Origin: Syntrophobacterales bacterium
GTDB taxonomy: Bacteria; Desulfobacterota; Desulfobaccia; Desulfobaccales; 0-14-0-80-60-11
Direction: 5' to 3'
Length of the DNA stretch: 19,368 nt
NCBI GenBank assembly: GCA_023229795.1
Contig: JALNYP010000070.1
Coordinates: forward strand, 1-19,368
Position 1 is the first letter of the stretch; each line of letters starts with the position of its first letter. Below are positions 12,119-19,253 of the stretch, one piece after another. A model generated the notes under the pieces. It did no database searches. It had not been told where the DNA came from and saw only the letters and a list, made by a program, of their open reading frames with translations. The position numbers and the translations under genes were made by a program.

Positions 12119-13111
12119 ATTTCAGATTTGCAGACGCTCAAAGATGCCCGGGTGCTGATTACCGGCGGGGCCGGGATGATCGGCAGCACCATCGCGCATC
12201 TGGCCGTGGCCCAGGGGGCCCAGGTCACCATCCTGGACGCCATGTTGCCCCTGTACGGGGGCAACCTGTTCAATCTCCGGGGCATTGCCGATCAGGTCCG
12301 GTTTATCCAGGGGGATATCCGGGACCCGGAGTTGATGGTGCGGGTGGCGCCCGGCTATGACTATATTTTCAGTCTGGCGGGCCAGGTGAGTTACGTGGAC
12401 AGCAATACCGATCCTCTCCTGGACCTGGATATCAACTGCAAGGGGCACCTCCAGGTGCTGGAGGCTTGCCGCCGCGCAAATCCCCGGGCCAAACTGCTCT
12501 TCGCCAGTTCCCGGTTCGTCTACGGCCGGATCGAATACAATCCGGTGGACGAGGGCCACCCGTTCAACTGCCTGAGCATTTACGGCATCCACAAGCTGGC
12601 GGGGGAGAAGTATTACCGGTTCTATAATGAAGCCTACGGTTTGCCGACCGTGAGCGTGCGCATTGCCAACCCCTACGGGCCCCGGCAGCAGATGAAACAC
12701 AGCAAATACGGCATCCTCAACTGGTTCGTGCGCCTGGCCCTGGAGGGGCAGCCGTTGACGGTGTTCGGCGACGGCCAGCAACGCCGGGACTATATTTATA
12801 ATGAGGATCTGGCCGCAGGGTGCATAGCGCTGATGCTGAGCCCGGGGACCGAAGGCCAGGTCTATAACCTGGGCACCGGCCTCGCCGTGCCCTTTATCGA
12901 AATGGCCCGCCTGGTGGCGGAGGCGGTGCCCGGCACCGAAGTGCGCCAGGTGGAGTGGCCCCAGGACCGGTATTTCGTGGAGACCGGGGATTACCTCAGC
13001 GACATCAGCCGCATCACCGCGGTCTCGGGATGGCGGCCCCGAATCACCCTAAAAGAAGGCATTAAACGCACCGTAGCCTATTATCGGGAGCATCGGCAGG
13101 AATATTGGTAG
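12119..13111 (+). CDS. NAD-dependent nucleotide-sugar epimerase/dehydratase (extended SDR)
   Basis: This protein of about 330 residues is an extended short-chain dehydrogenase. It has the NAD-binding GGAGMIG near the N-terminus, the acidic end of strand 2 in TILDAM, the active-site pair Tyr152/Lys156 (TTG numbering) in YGIHK, LLFASSRFVYG with the catalytic Ser, NPYGPRQ, and the substrate loop VFGDGQQRRDYIYNEDLA. It resembles UDP-glucose 4-epimerase and related enzymes; the exact substrate is uncertain. It works on cytoplasmic nucleotide sugars for the surface polysaccharide made by this cluster. The only standard start is TTG 12128, too far (about 17 bases) from AGAGGGG at 12105-12111. ATT at 12119 is in frame at about seven bases and would give the natural start SDLQTLKDARVLITGG, so I propose a rare ATT start. 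TTG remains possible. Confidence 0.87.
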   Translation: MSDLQTLKDARVLITGGAGMIGSTIAHLAVAQGAQVTILDAMLPLYGGNLFNLRGIADQVRFIQGDIRDPELMVRVAPGYDYIFSLAGQVSYVDSNTDPLLDLDINCKGHLQVLEACRRANPRAKLLFASSRFVYGRIEYNPVDEGHPFNCLSIYGIHKLAGEKYYRFYNEAYGLPTVSVRIANPYGPRQQMKHSKYGILNWFVRLALEGQPLTVFGDGQQRRDYIYNEDLAAGCIALMLSPGTEGQVYNLGTGLAVPFIEMARLVAEAVPGTEVRQVEWPQDRYFVETGDYLSDISRITAVSGWRPRITLKEGIKRTVAYYREHRQEYW

Positions 13112-13192
13112 GTTTTGGGTCTCGCTTAATATGTAACTCATTGTAATTCAGGTTATTTTTACAAAAACGAAAAACCAAAAACGGAAAACGGG
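13109..13192. repeat. Bracketed low-complexity repeat between the two epimerase genes
   Basis: A short G/T arm (TAGGTTTTGGGT, 13109-13120) includes the stop codon of the upstream gene. After an AT-rich spacer of about 40 bases comes an A/C-rich arm (13162-13192, units CGAAAAACC, AAAAACGG, AAAACGGG), which ends eight bases before ATG 13201. GGTTTTGG can pair with CCAAAAAC-type units. Same layout as the gaps at 1644, 3624 and 10753. Confidence 0.55.
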
Positions 13193-13200
13193 ATTTGACC

Positions 13201-14199
13201 ATGACGGATTGGACCGCGGCAATCAAGAATTATACCTTTTTAGTGACTGGCAGCGCCGGGTTCATCGGGTTTCACGTGGCCCAGAAACTGCTGGCTCATG
13301 GGGCCCGGGTGGTGGGGCTGGATAACTTCAATGACTACTACTCGCCGGCTTTGAAGCAGGCCCGGGACCAGGAACTGCGGCGGCACCCCAATTTTATCTC
13401 CATCGCCGGGGACCTGACGGACCTGCCGGGGCTGGAGGCCCTCTTTCAGACCCATCAGCCTCAGAAAATTTGCCATCTGGCGGCCCAGGCCGGGGTGCGC
13501 TATTCCCTGGTCAACCCCTTTGCCTATCAGAAATCCAATCTGGAGGGCTTCCTTAATCTCCTGGAATTGGCTAAGCGCAACGGCGTGGAGCGCCTGGTCT
13601 ATGCCTCCAGTTCCAGTGTGTATGCGGGCTTGACGGAAATGCCGTTCAGCGAGACCCAGCGGGTGGATACCCCCATCAGTCTTTACGCGGCGACGAAAAA
13701 GGCCAACGAGCTGATGGCCCACGCCTACACCCACCTGTTTGCGGTCCCCACCGTGGGGCTGAGATTTTTTACCGTGTACGGGCCCTGGGGGCGCCCGGAT
13801 ATGGCCATGTGGCTCTTTGCCAAGGCCATGCTCGAAGGCAAACCCATCAAGGTCTTTAATTACGGTAAGATGCAGCGGGATTTTACTTACATCGATGATA
13901 TTGTCCAGGGAGTGGTGGCCTCGCTGATGGCCCCCGGCCTGGAGACTTATGAAATAATTAATCTCGGGAACCATCGCGCCGAAGAACTACTCAAGGTGAT
14001 CGGTATTCTGGAAAGCGAGCTGAAGATCAAGGCCGAGCAGCAACTGCTGCCTATCCAGCCGGGGGACGTGCCGGCCACTTATGCCGATATCGACCGGGCC
14101 CGCGCCAAACTGAATTTCCAGCCGACCACCCCCATTGAGGTCGGGATTCCCCGCTTTATCCGGTGGTATCTGGATTATCATGGGTTGCCGGGCGCTTAG
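13201..14199 (+). CDS. UDP-glucuronate 4-epimerase-like SDR
   Basis: This 332-residue extended SDR has GSAGFIG at 17-23, VVGLDNFNDYY (the strand-2 Asp and the loop typical of glucuronate and galacturonate epimerases), ASSSSVYAG with the catalytic Ser, and Tyr162/Lys166 in YAATKK. It also has FFTVYGPWGRPDMAMWLFAKAM, in which GRPDMA is a hallmark of UDP-glucuronate 4-epimerases, and KMQRDFTYIDDIV. It would convert UDP-glucuronate to UDP-galacturonate in the cytoplasm, giving an acidic sugar for LPS or exopolysaccharide. ATG 13201 is chosen over the in-frame TTG 13195; neither has a strong Shine-Dalgarno (only CGGGA about eight bases before). The downstream dehydrogenase starts shortly after its stop, so the two are likely co-transcribed. 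A UDP-glucose dehydrogenase to make its substrate is not in the window unless the next gene has that activity. Confidence 0.9.
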   Translation: MTDWTAAIKNYTFLVTGSAGFIGFHVAQKLLAHGARVVGLDNFNDYYSPALKQARDQELRRHPNFISIAGDLTDLPGLEALFQTHQPQKICHLAAQAGVRYSLVNPFAYQKSNLEGFLNLLELAKRNGVERLVYASSSSVYAGLTEMPFSETQRVDTPISLYAATKKANELMAHAYTHLFAVPTVGLRFFTVYGPWGRPDMAMWLFAKAMLEGKPIKVFNYGKMQRDFTYIDDIVQGVVASLMAPGLETYEIINLGNHRAEELLKVIGILESELKIKAEQQLLPIQPGDVPATYADIDRARAKLNFQPTTPIEVGIPRFIRWYLDYHGLPGA

Positions 14200-14225
14200 A
14201 AATGCTAACGAGGATGGATCAAGCT

Positions 14226-15542
14226 ATGAATTTACTGGAAAAAATTAGGAATAAGCAAGCGCTGGTGGGTATTATCGGTTTGGGCTATGTGGGGCTGCCG
14301 CTGGTTTTGCGCTTTTGCGAGGTGGGCTTTGCAGTGCTGGGCTTTGATACGGATGCGGGCAAGGTGGAACTCCTGAGCCGGGGAGAATCGTATATCAAGC
14401 ACATCCCGTCCAGCCGCCTGGCTGATTTGCTCGTAGCCCGGGAGGGCAGGGGACGGTTTGCCGCCACCCACGATATGGGGCGATTGAGCGAACCGGATGT
14501 GTTGATCATCTGCGTGCCCACGCCCTTGACTTCCAAGCGGGAACCCGATCTGCGCTACGTTGAGAACACCACCCGCCAGATTGCCGCGCACCTGCGGCCG
14601 GGCCAGCTCATCTCTCTGGAATCCACCACCTACCCCGGCACCACCGAGGAATTGCTGCTGCCGATTTTGAGCAACACTCACCGGGTGGGGGAAGATTTTT
14701 TTCTGGTCTTTTCCCCGGAACGGGAAGACCCGGGCAACCCTCAGTTTCAGGTGAACACCATCCCCAAGGTGGTGGGCGGGGTTACTCCCGGGTGTCTGGA
14801 GCACGGCGTGGCGCTCTACTCCCAGGTGATCGAGCGGGTCATCCCGGTGTCTTCCACCCAGGCCGCGGAGATGAGCAAACTCCTGGAAAACATCTATCGG
14901 GCGGTGAACATCGCCATGGTCAACGAATTGAAGATGCTCTGCCTGCGAATGGGGGTGGATATCTTTGAAGTCATCGAGGCCTCCAAGACCAAGCCGTTCG
15001 GGTTTCAGGCTTTTTACCCCGGCCCGGGCCTGGGGGGGCATTGCATCCCCATCGACCCCTTTTACCTGACCTGGAAGGCCCGGGAGTACGATTTTTCCAC
15101 CCGTTTCATCGAGTTGGCCGGCGACATCAACACCAACATGCCGTATTTTGTGGTGCAGCGGGTGACCAAGGCCTTGAGCGACTTCAATAAGCCACTGAAT
15201 GGCGCCAAGATTCTGGTCCTGGGGATCGCGTACAAGAAGGACGTGGATGATAACCGGGAATCACCTTCCCTCAAGATCATGGACCTGCTCAAGCAGGAAG
15301 GGGCCGAGGTCAGCTATAACGACCCGCATATCCCCCGGTGCGCCGGGATGCGGCACTATCCCCATTTTGACATGGTCTCGACACCGTTGAGCGAAGACGT
15401 CCTGCGGGAAACTGACCTGGTGCTGCTGGTGACGGACCACTCCGCCTATGACTACGCCTGGATCGCCGACCGGGCCAGCCTCATCGTGGATACCCGCAAC
15501 GCCTTCCGGGGCCTGCCGGGCAAGCATATTTACCAGGCGTGA
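14226..15542 (+). CDS. wbpA: Nucleotide-sugar 6-dehydrogenase, WbpA-like (UDP-GlcNAc dehydrogenase)
   Basis: This 438-residue protein of the UDP-glucose/GDP-mannose dehydrogenase family oxidises C6 of a nucleotide sugar to a carboxylate with two NAD+. Visible are GLGYVG at 18-23, LESTTYPGTTEELL, FSPERED, the central domain AEMSKLLENIYRAVNIAMVNEL, the catalytic Cys273 in GLGGHCIPIDPFYL, and the C-terminal domain LVLGIAYKKDVDDNRESPSLKI. SYIKHIPSSRL near residue 60 is typical of the UDP-GlcNAc dehydrogenase WbpA branch and not of TuaD/Ugd. ATG 14226 gives the usual family N-terminus; in-frame ATGs at 14202 and 14214 and GTG 14163 are less likely, although GAGG is nearer to 14214. It follows the epimerase gene by 26 bases. 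With the WbpE-like gene at 18120 it suggests a 2,3-diamino-uronate pathway. A long hairpin terminator follows. Confidence 0.88.
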   Translation: MNLLEKIRNKQALVGIIGLGYVGLPLVLRFCEVGFAVLGFDTDAGKVELLSRGESYIKHIPSSRLADLLVAREGRGRFAATHDMGRLSEPDVLIICVPTPLTSKREPDLRYVENTTRQIAAHLRPGQLISLESTTYPGTTEELLLPILSNTHRVGEDFFLVFSPEREDPGNPQFQVNTIPKVVGGVTPGCLEHGVALYSQVIERVIPVSSTQAAEMSKLLENIYRAVNIAMVNELKMLCLRMGVDIFEVIEASKTKPFGFQAFYPGPGLGGHCIPIDPFYLTWKAREYDFSTRFIELAGDINTNMPYFVVQRVTKALSDFNKPLNGAKILVLGIAYKKDVDDNRESPSLKIMDLLKQEGAEVSYNDPHIPRCAGMRHYPHFDMVSTPLSEDVLRETDLVLLVTDHSAYDYAWIADRASLIVDTRNAFRGLPGKHIYQA

Positions 15543-15573
15543 GCGGGACGGGGAAATGGTTTTTCTGAGGGGA

Positions 15574-15627
15574 GGGGGCCTTTTATTAACTTTCGAGCAA
15601 AGTTAATAAAAATCTCCCCCAATTTTT
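15574..15627 (+). terminator. Long hairpin terminator after the dehydrogenase gene
   Basis: GGGGG (15574-15578) pairs with CCCCC (15616-15620). Inside it, after a small internal loop, TTTTATTAACTTT (15581-15593) is the exact reverse complement of AAAGTTAATAAAA (15599-15611) with loop CGAGC. AATTTTT follows at 15621-15627. The stem is stronger and more symmetric than a usual terminator and would form in either strand. Confidence 0.75.
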
Positions 15628-15689
15628 CGGAGAAAAATCTCTTTAAGAATATCCCTGGCCCTTACCCTTCCCAACTTCAAAATTTGCAT

Positions 15690-15718
15690 TTGACAAACCC
15701 CTCCCATTTGTGCCATGA
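15690..15718 (+). promoter_or_regulatory. Candidate promoter of the small-protein pair
   Basis: A perfect -35 hexamer TTGACA (15690-15695) lies about 45 bases before the first start of the low-GC pair. The -10 is poor (CCATGA or CATGAA at 17-18 bases). It follows the hairpin terminator, so a separate promoter is expected here. Confidence 0.3.
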
Positions 15719-15739
15719 AGGCCTTAGGAGGACATGAAG

Positions 15740-15976
15740 ATGGGTGCCGATGATTGGACATATGGGCCAATAAATCCCATGATGGTTTGTCCCCATTGTC
15801 AGACAAAGGGGAAGATTCGTACAAAATCCGTGAAACAGAAAAAGGGGGTTAGTGGAGGTAAAGCAGTAGCCGGAATAATGACAGCGGGGCTTTCACTACT
15901 TGCCGTGGGCCTTTCCCGTAAGGAGAAAGTGACTCAAGCCCATTGTGATAACTGCGATTCGACCTGGTATTTCTGA
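15740..15976 (+). CDS. Small zinc-ribbon-like protein with hydrophobic centre, unknown function
   Basis: This 78-residue protein has two CxxC pairs, Cys17/Cys20 in MVCPHCQTKG and Cys69/Cys72 in HCDNCDSTWYF, as in a zinc ribbon or rubredoxin-like knuckle. Between them lie a basic stretch (KIRTKSVKQKK) and a Gly/Ala-rich hydrophobic segment (AVAGIMTAGLSLLAVGL, about 42-58) that could be a membrane helix or hairpin. ATG 15740 lies eight bases from AGGAGG (15726-15731); ATG 15734 is only two bases away and less likely. Base composition and codon use (many A/T third positions) differ strongly from the neighbouring sugar genes, so it was probably acquired. The next small gene begins 13 bases on. 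Function is not known. Confidence 0.72.
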   Translation: MGADDWTYGPINPMMVCPHCQTKGKIRTKSVKQKKGVSGGKAVAGIMTAGLSLLAVGLSRKEKVTQAHCDNCDSTWYF

Positions 15977-15989
15977 AAGTCGGTGTGAT

Positions 15990-16364
15990 ATGTTTAAGAG
16001 GACAAAGTTCGTTAGTTTAATTTCGTTGCTAAGCCTTTTATTTGGTCTTCTTCTTTTAGGTTCTGCTGAGGCAAAGAAGAAACAGGTTGACCAAGTCACA
16101 GCATCCGCAGGAGTTCTCGCTGCACTTTCACAAAAGGGTTTAATTCAAGTCTGCCCAGGAGATATCAGTACTTTCATATTGGTGGAACCACTATGGTGGA
16201 GAACATTATCTCATGCCAAAAAAGTGACCCTTGTTAATGCGGCAATTACTGTTGCACAAACTGAGAAGAAGAGACCTGATTTTATAATTATCCAAGATAT
16301 GACAGCGCGCGAAACTCTCGCTCGGGGATTTGTGGACAAAGGGACTGTCGAAGTCTTTAAATAA
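15990..16364 (+). CDS. Small secreted protein of unknown function
   Basis: This 124-residue protein has a clear signal peptide (KRTKFVSLISLLSLLFGLLLLGSAEA, given here as MFKRTKF, LLSLLFGLLLLG and AEA before KKK), with cleavage probably after Ala28. The mature part of about 96 residues has one Cys (VCPGD), a Trp pair (EPLWWRT) and two helices (AKKVTLVNAAITVAQTE and MTARETLARGF). I do not recognise the family. I chose ATG 15990 because it starts the signal peptide; the open frame from 15945 would put a long polar extension before it. The ribosome site is weak (GGTGTGA). Low GC content matches the gene before it, from which it is 13 bases distant, so they form a pair. The palindrome at 16421-16459 follows. 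Confidence 0.68.
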   Translation: MFKRTKFVSLISLLSLLFGLLLLGSAEAKKKQVDQVTASAGVLAALSQKGLIQVCPGDISTFILVEPLWWRTLSHAKKVTLVNAAITVAQTEKKRPDFIIIQDMTARETLARGFVDKGTVEVFK

Positions 16365-16420
16365 CTACCCAAAATATTCCGGCTCCCACACCTAAACCGA
16401 TTGATATTCCTATGGAATCT

Positions 16421-16459
16421 GAACTATAGGGGCGGGTTTTAAACCCGCCCCTATAGTTC
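16421..16459. repeat. Perfect 19-bp palindrome between convergent genes
   Basis: GAACTATAGGGGCGGGTTT (16421-16439), one central T, and AAACCCGCCCCTATAGTTC (16441-16459) form an uninterrupted 19-bp inverted repeat. It lies 57 bases after the secreted-protein stop and seven bases from the end of the minus-strand mutase gene. It can act as a stem-loop for both transcripts, though there is no long T run. Its core TAGGGGCGGG also occurs at 7285-7294, so it belongs to a repeat family. Confidence 0.8.
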
Positions 16460-16465
16460 ATTGGC

Positions 16466-17815
16466 TCAGGTCATCAGGGCCAGGAGTTCGTCGGTCTTTT
16501 TCTTAAGCAGCCCCGGGTCTTGCCGGGTTTCCACGTTGAGGCGGAGCACCGGTTCGGTGTTGGATTTGCGCAGGTTGAAGCGCCAGTCCGGAAATTCCAG
16601 GCTGAGGCCGTCGGTGCGGTCCAGCCCGATGGCTGCGGCCTGATAGCGCGCTTCGATGCGCTTCAGGGCGGCATCGGGGTCCGCCAGCTTACGGTTGATT
16701 TCGCCGCTGCACGGGTACCGGGCCATCCGGTCCCGGACGAGGGCGGACAGGGGTTGGCCGGTGCGGCACATGATGGACAGGACCAGCAGCCAGGGGATCA
16801 TGCCGCTGTCGCAATAGGCGAAATCCCGGAAGTAGTGGTGGCCTGACATTTCCCCGCCGTACAGGGCGTTTTCAACCCGCATGCGGGCCTTGATGAAGGC
16901 GTGCCCGGTTTTGCTCATCACGGCGCGCCCCCCCGCCTCCTGCACCATCTCGACAGTATTCCAGGTCAGCCGGGGATCGTGGATGATCGCCGCACCCGGA
17001 TGCCGGGCCAGGAGCGCGGCGGCGATAAACCCCACCAGGTAGTAGCCCTCGATAAAAGTCCCCTGTTCATCGAAGAAGAAGCAGCGGTCGAAGTCGCCGT
17101 CCCAGGCCAGGCCCAGCGCGGCGCCGTGGTCTTGGACCGCCTGGGTGGTAAGGCGGCGGTTCTCCGGCAGCAGGGGATTGGGCACCCCGTGGGGGAAGGC
17201 GGGGTCCGGGTCATGGCAAATCTTGATGAACCGGAAGGGGAGGCGGCGCTCCAGGGCGTCCAGCACCGGGCCGGCGCAGCCGTTGCCGGCGTTGACCACC
17301 ACCTTGAGGGGGGTCAGGGCCTCGAGGTCCGGGTACTGCAATAAATGAGCGATATAGGCCTCCAGGCAGTCGGCGGCAACGCTCGCGCCCCTGGGCCGAA
17401 GGGCGGGGGGGAACTGCCGGGCGGCGGCCAGTTGCTCGATCTCAAGCAGGCCGCAATCACCGCTGATGGGGCGGGATTGCTCCCGCACGAACTTCATGCC
17501 GTTGTATTCGGGCGGATTGTGGCTGGCGGTGACCATAATGCCGCCGTCCAACTCCAGATGGGAGGTGTAGAAATAAATCTGTTCGGTGCCGCACATCCCC
17601 AGCCTCCAGACCTCGACGCCGCGCTCGTTCAGTCCCGCGGCCAGGGCCTCGACCAGGGGGAGGCTGGAGGTGCGCACGTCCCAGCCGACGGCCACCCGGG
17701 CGGGAGACAAAAACGCGGCGTAAGCCTGGCCGATCCGGTAGGCCAAATCTTCGTTAAGCTCTTCGGGGACCCGCCCCCGGATATCGTAAGCTTTAAAACA
17801 GTTGAGTTTTTCCAT
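16466..17815 (-). CDS. Phosphomannomutase/phosphoglucomutase
   Basis: This 449-residue alpha-D-phosphohexomutase (AlgC/ManB/CpsG type) moves phosphate between C6 and C1 of mannose or glucose in the cytoplasm, giving the 1-phosphate needed for GDP-mannose or UDP-glucose. Domain order is complete: phosphoserine loop TASHNP (Ser98), metal site DGDFDR (Asp239, Asp241, Asp243), sugar-binding GGEMSGHH (320-327), and phosphate-binding RKSNTEPVLRLN (416-427). FKAYDIRG at the N-terminus is typical. I start at ATG 17815 (MEKLNCF); the frame extends to GTG 17878, but the extra residues are not family-like. No clear Shine-Dalgarno is seen. It is transcribed opposite to the sugar genes and divergent from the aminotransferase, yet plainly serves the same surface-sugar pathways. 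Mannose and glucose specificity cannot be told apart here. Confidence 0.95.
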   Translation of the reverse strand: MEKLNCFKAYDIRGRVPEELNEDLAYRIGQAYAAFLSPARVAVGWDVRTSSLPLVEALAAGLNERGVEVWRLGMCGTEQIYFYTSHLELDGGIMVTASHNPPEYNGMKFVREQSRPISGDCGLLEIEQLAAARQFPPALRPRGASVAADCLEAYIAHLLQYPDLEALTPLKVVVNAGNGCAGPVLDALERRLPFRFIKICHDPDPAFPHGVPNPLLPENRRLTTQAVQDHGAALGLAWDGDFDRCFFFDEQGTFIEGYYLVGFIAAALLARHPGAAIIHDPRLTWNTVEMVQEAGGRAVMSKTGHAFIKARMRVENALYGGEMSGHHYFRDFAYCDSGMIPWLLVLSIMCRTGQPLSALVRDRMARYPCSGEINRKLADPDAALKRIEARYQAAAIGLDRTDGLSLEFPDWRFNLRKSNTEPVLRLNVETRQDPGLLKKKTDELLALMT

Positions 17816-18119
17816 AGTTAAAAAATTTCGGCGGCAAGAGCAAGACCGGTTCAAATCGATTTTCGGCGGCGGCGCCACAAGGGCCGGCTGCAGAAACCGC
17901 CCCGAGTCTCAAAGGTTTATAAGCCGATTAGCATAATTTTTGCTCTGTTATACTATAATGATAAAGTCCAGGCCAGAGTCAAATGGCCGCGTTGCCCCGG
18001 TTGATTTATGAGGCAATTAGGGTGATAAACCAAAGAGCTGAACACGGCGCCAGAAGCGGGCTGCATCGGGTTAGCGAAGTCTGCGACGTTATCTTAACCA
18101 TGCGAGTGTAGGGGGAAAC
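17816..18119. other. Divergent intergenic region upstream of the aminotransferase
   Basis: This 304-base gap between divergent genes holds a perfect -10 hexamer TATAAT at 17954-17959 in an AT-rich stretch (about 17913-17965), facing the aminotransferase but without a good -35. If it is used, the leader is about 150 bases long. That leader (17970-18108) contains no open frame or strong hairpin I can support. AGGGGG at 18110-18115 is the ribosome site for ATG 18120. A promoter for the mutase gene is expected but not recognisable. Confidence 0.4.
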
Positions 18120-19253
18120 ATGCCATCTCAGAAGCCCATGGATTTCATTGACCTGAAGGCCCAGCAACGAGCCATCCTGCCGGATCTGATGGAGAGAATC
18201 AAGCGGGTATTAGCCCATGGCCAATATATCCTGGGACCGGAGGTGAAGGAACTGGAGGCCAGGCTGGCCGAGTATGTCGGGGTTAAACATGCCATTTCCT
18301 GCTCCTCCGGCACCGACGCCCTGCTGATCCCTTTGATGGCTTACGGGGTCGGCCCCGGAGACGCCATCTTTACGACCCCGTTCACCTTCATTGCCACGGC
18401 GGAAATGATTCAGCTGTTAAGGGCCACGCCGGTCTTTGTGGATGTCGATCCGCGCACTTTCAACCTCGCTCCGGACGCCCTGGAAGAGGCCATCACCGGG
18501 CTCTCCAAGCATCCGCGCACCGCGTCTCTTCAGCCCAAGGGTATTATCCCCGTGGATCTTTTCGGCCAGCCGGCCGACTACGACCGGATCAACGCCATCG
18601 CGAGGCGGCACGGGCTGTTTGTTCTGGAAGATGCAGCCCAATCGTTTGGCGCCACCTATAAGGGGAAGCGGGCCGGGGCGTTGGCAGAGGTGGCGGCCAC
18701 GTCCTTCTTTCCGGCCAAACCCTTGGGCGGCTATGGTGATGGCGGGGCTATCTTCACCGACCGCGACGATTTGGCCGGGATGATGCGTTCCATCCGGGTA
18801 CATGGTGAAGGAACCGACCGGTACCACTATGCGCGCCTCGGCATTAATGGCCGCCTGGATACCTTGCAGGCGGCAATTCTTTTGGCCAAACTGGCCATAT
18901 TCGACGAGGAAGTCAAGGCTCGCCAGGCTGCGGCTCAGCGTTACAGCGCGGCCCTCCGGGAGGTCGTGCAGGTCCCCTATGTGGGTCAGGACTGCAGCTC
19001 GGTCTGGGCCCAATATTCGGTGCTCAGCGAGCAGCGGGACGATCTGCAACGGAAGTTAAAAGAACAGGGCATTCCCACGGCCATCTATTATCCTATACCT
19101 TTGCATGTGCAAGCGCCCTTTGCCCATTTAGGATATGCTCCAGGTGATTTTCCCATCAGCGAACGCCTGGCCCCAGCAATTTTCAGCTTGCCCATGCATC
19201 CTTATTTGACTGAGGCTGACCAAAAAAAGATTGTTGATATTTTGATCGATTAG
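18120..19253 (+). CDS. wbpE: DegT/DnrJ/EryC1-family sugar aminotransferase, WbpE-like
   Basis: This 377-residue PLP enzyme has the nucleotide-sugar aminotransferase layout. GQYILGPEVKELE leads to the cofactor site SSGTDALLI; LEDAAQSFGA holds Asp171 and Gln174, which contact the PLP ring; and the internal aldimine Lys200 is in FFPAKPLGGYGDGGA. After that come GINGRLDTLQAAIL and the C-terminal signatures PTAIYYPIPLHVQ and SLPMHPYL. The text is very close to WbpE, which makes UDP-2-acetamido-3-amino-glucuronate from the 3-keto sugar. Together with the WbpA-like dehydrogenase at 14226 this suggests synthesis of UDP-GlcNAc3NAcA or a relative. The matching oxidase (WbpB), acetyltransferase (WbpD) and epimerase (WbpI) are not in the window and may lie just downstream. 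The start is supported by AGGGGG four bases before ATG. The gene is complete, with TAG at 19251-19253. Confidence 0.93.
   Translation: MPSQKPMDFIDLKAQQRAILPDLMERIKRVLAHGQYILGPEVKELEARLAEYVGVKHAISCSSGTDALLIPLMAYGVGPGDAIFTTPFTFIATAEMIQLLRATPVFVDVDPRTFNLAPDALEEAITGLSKHPRTASLQPKGIIPVDLFGQPADYDRINAIARRHGLFVLEDAAQSFGATYKGKRAGALAEVAATSFFPAKPLGGYGDGGAIFTDRDDLAGMMRSIRVHGEGTDRYHYARLGINGRLDTLQAAILLAKLAIFDEEVKARQAAAQRYSAALREVVQVPYVGQDCSSVWAQYSVLSEQRDDLQRKLKEQGIPTAIYYPIPLHVQAPFAHLGYAPGDFPISERLAPAIFSLPMHPYLTEADQKKIVDILID

Noticed and set aside
16421..16459. Terminal inverted repeat of an insertion sequence
   Set aside because: No transposase frame or second end at a suitable distance; both arms are contiguous, so it is a palindrome.
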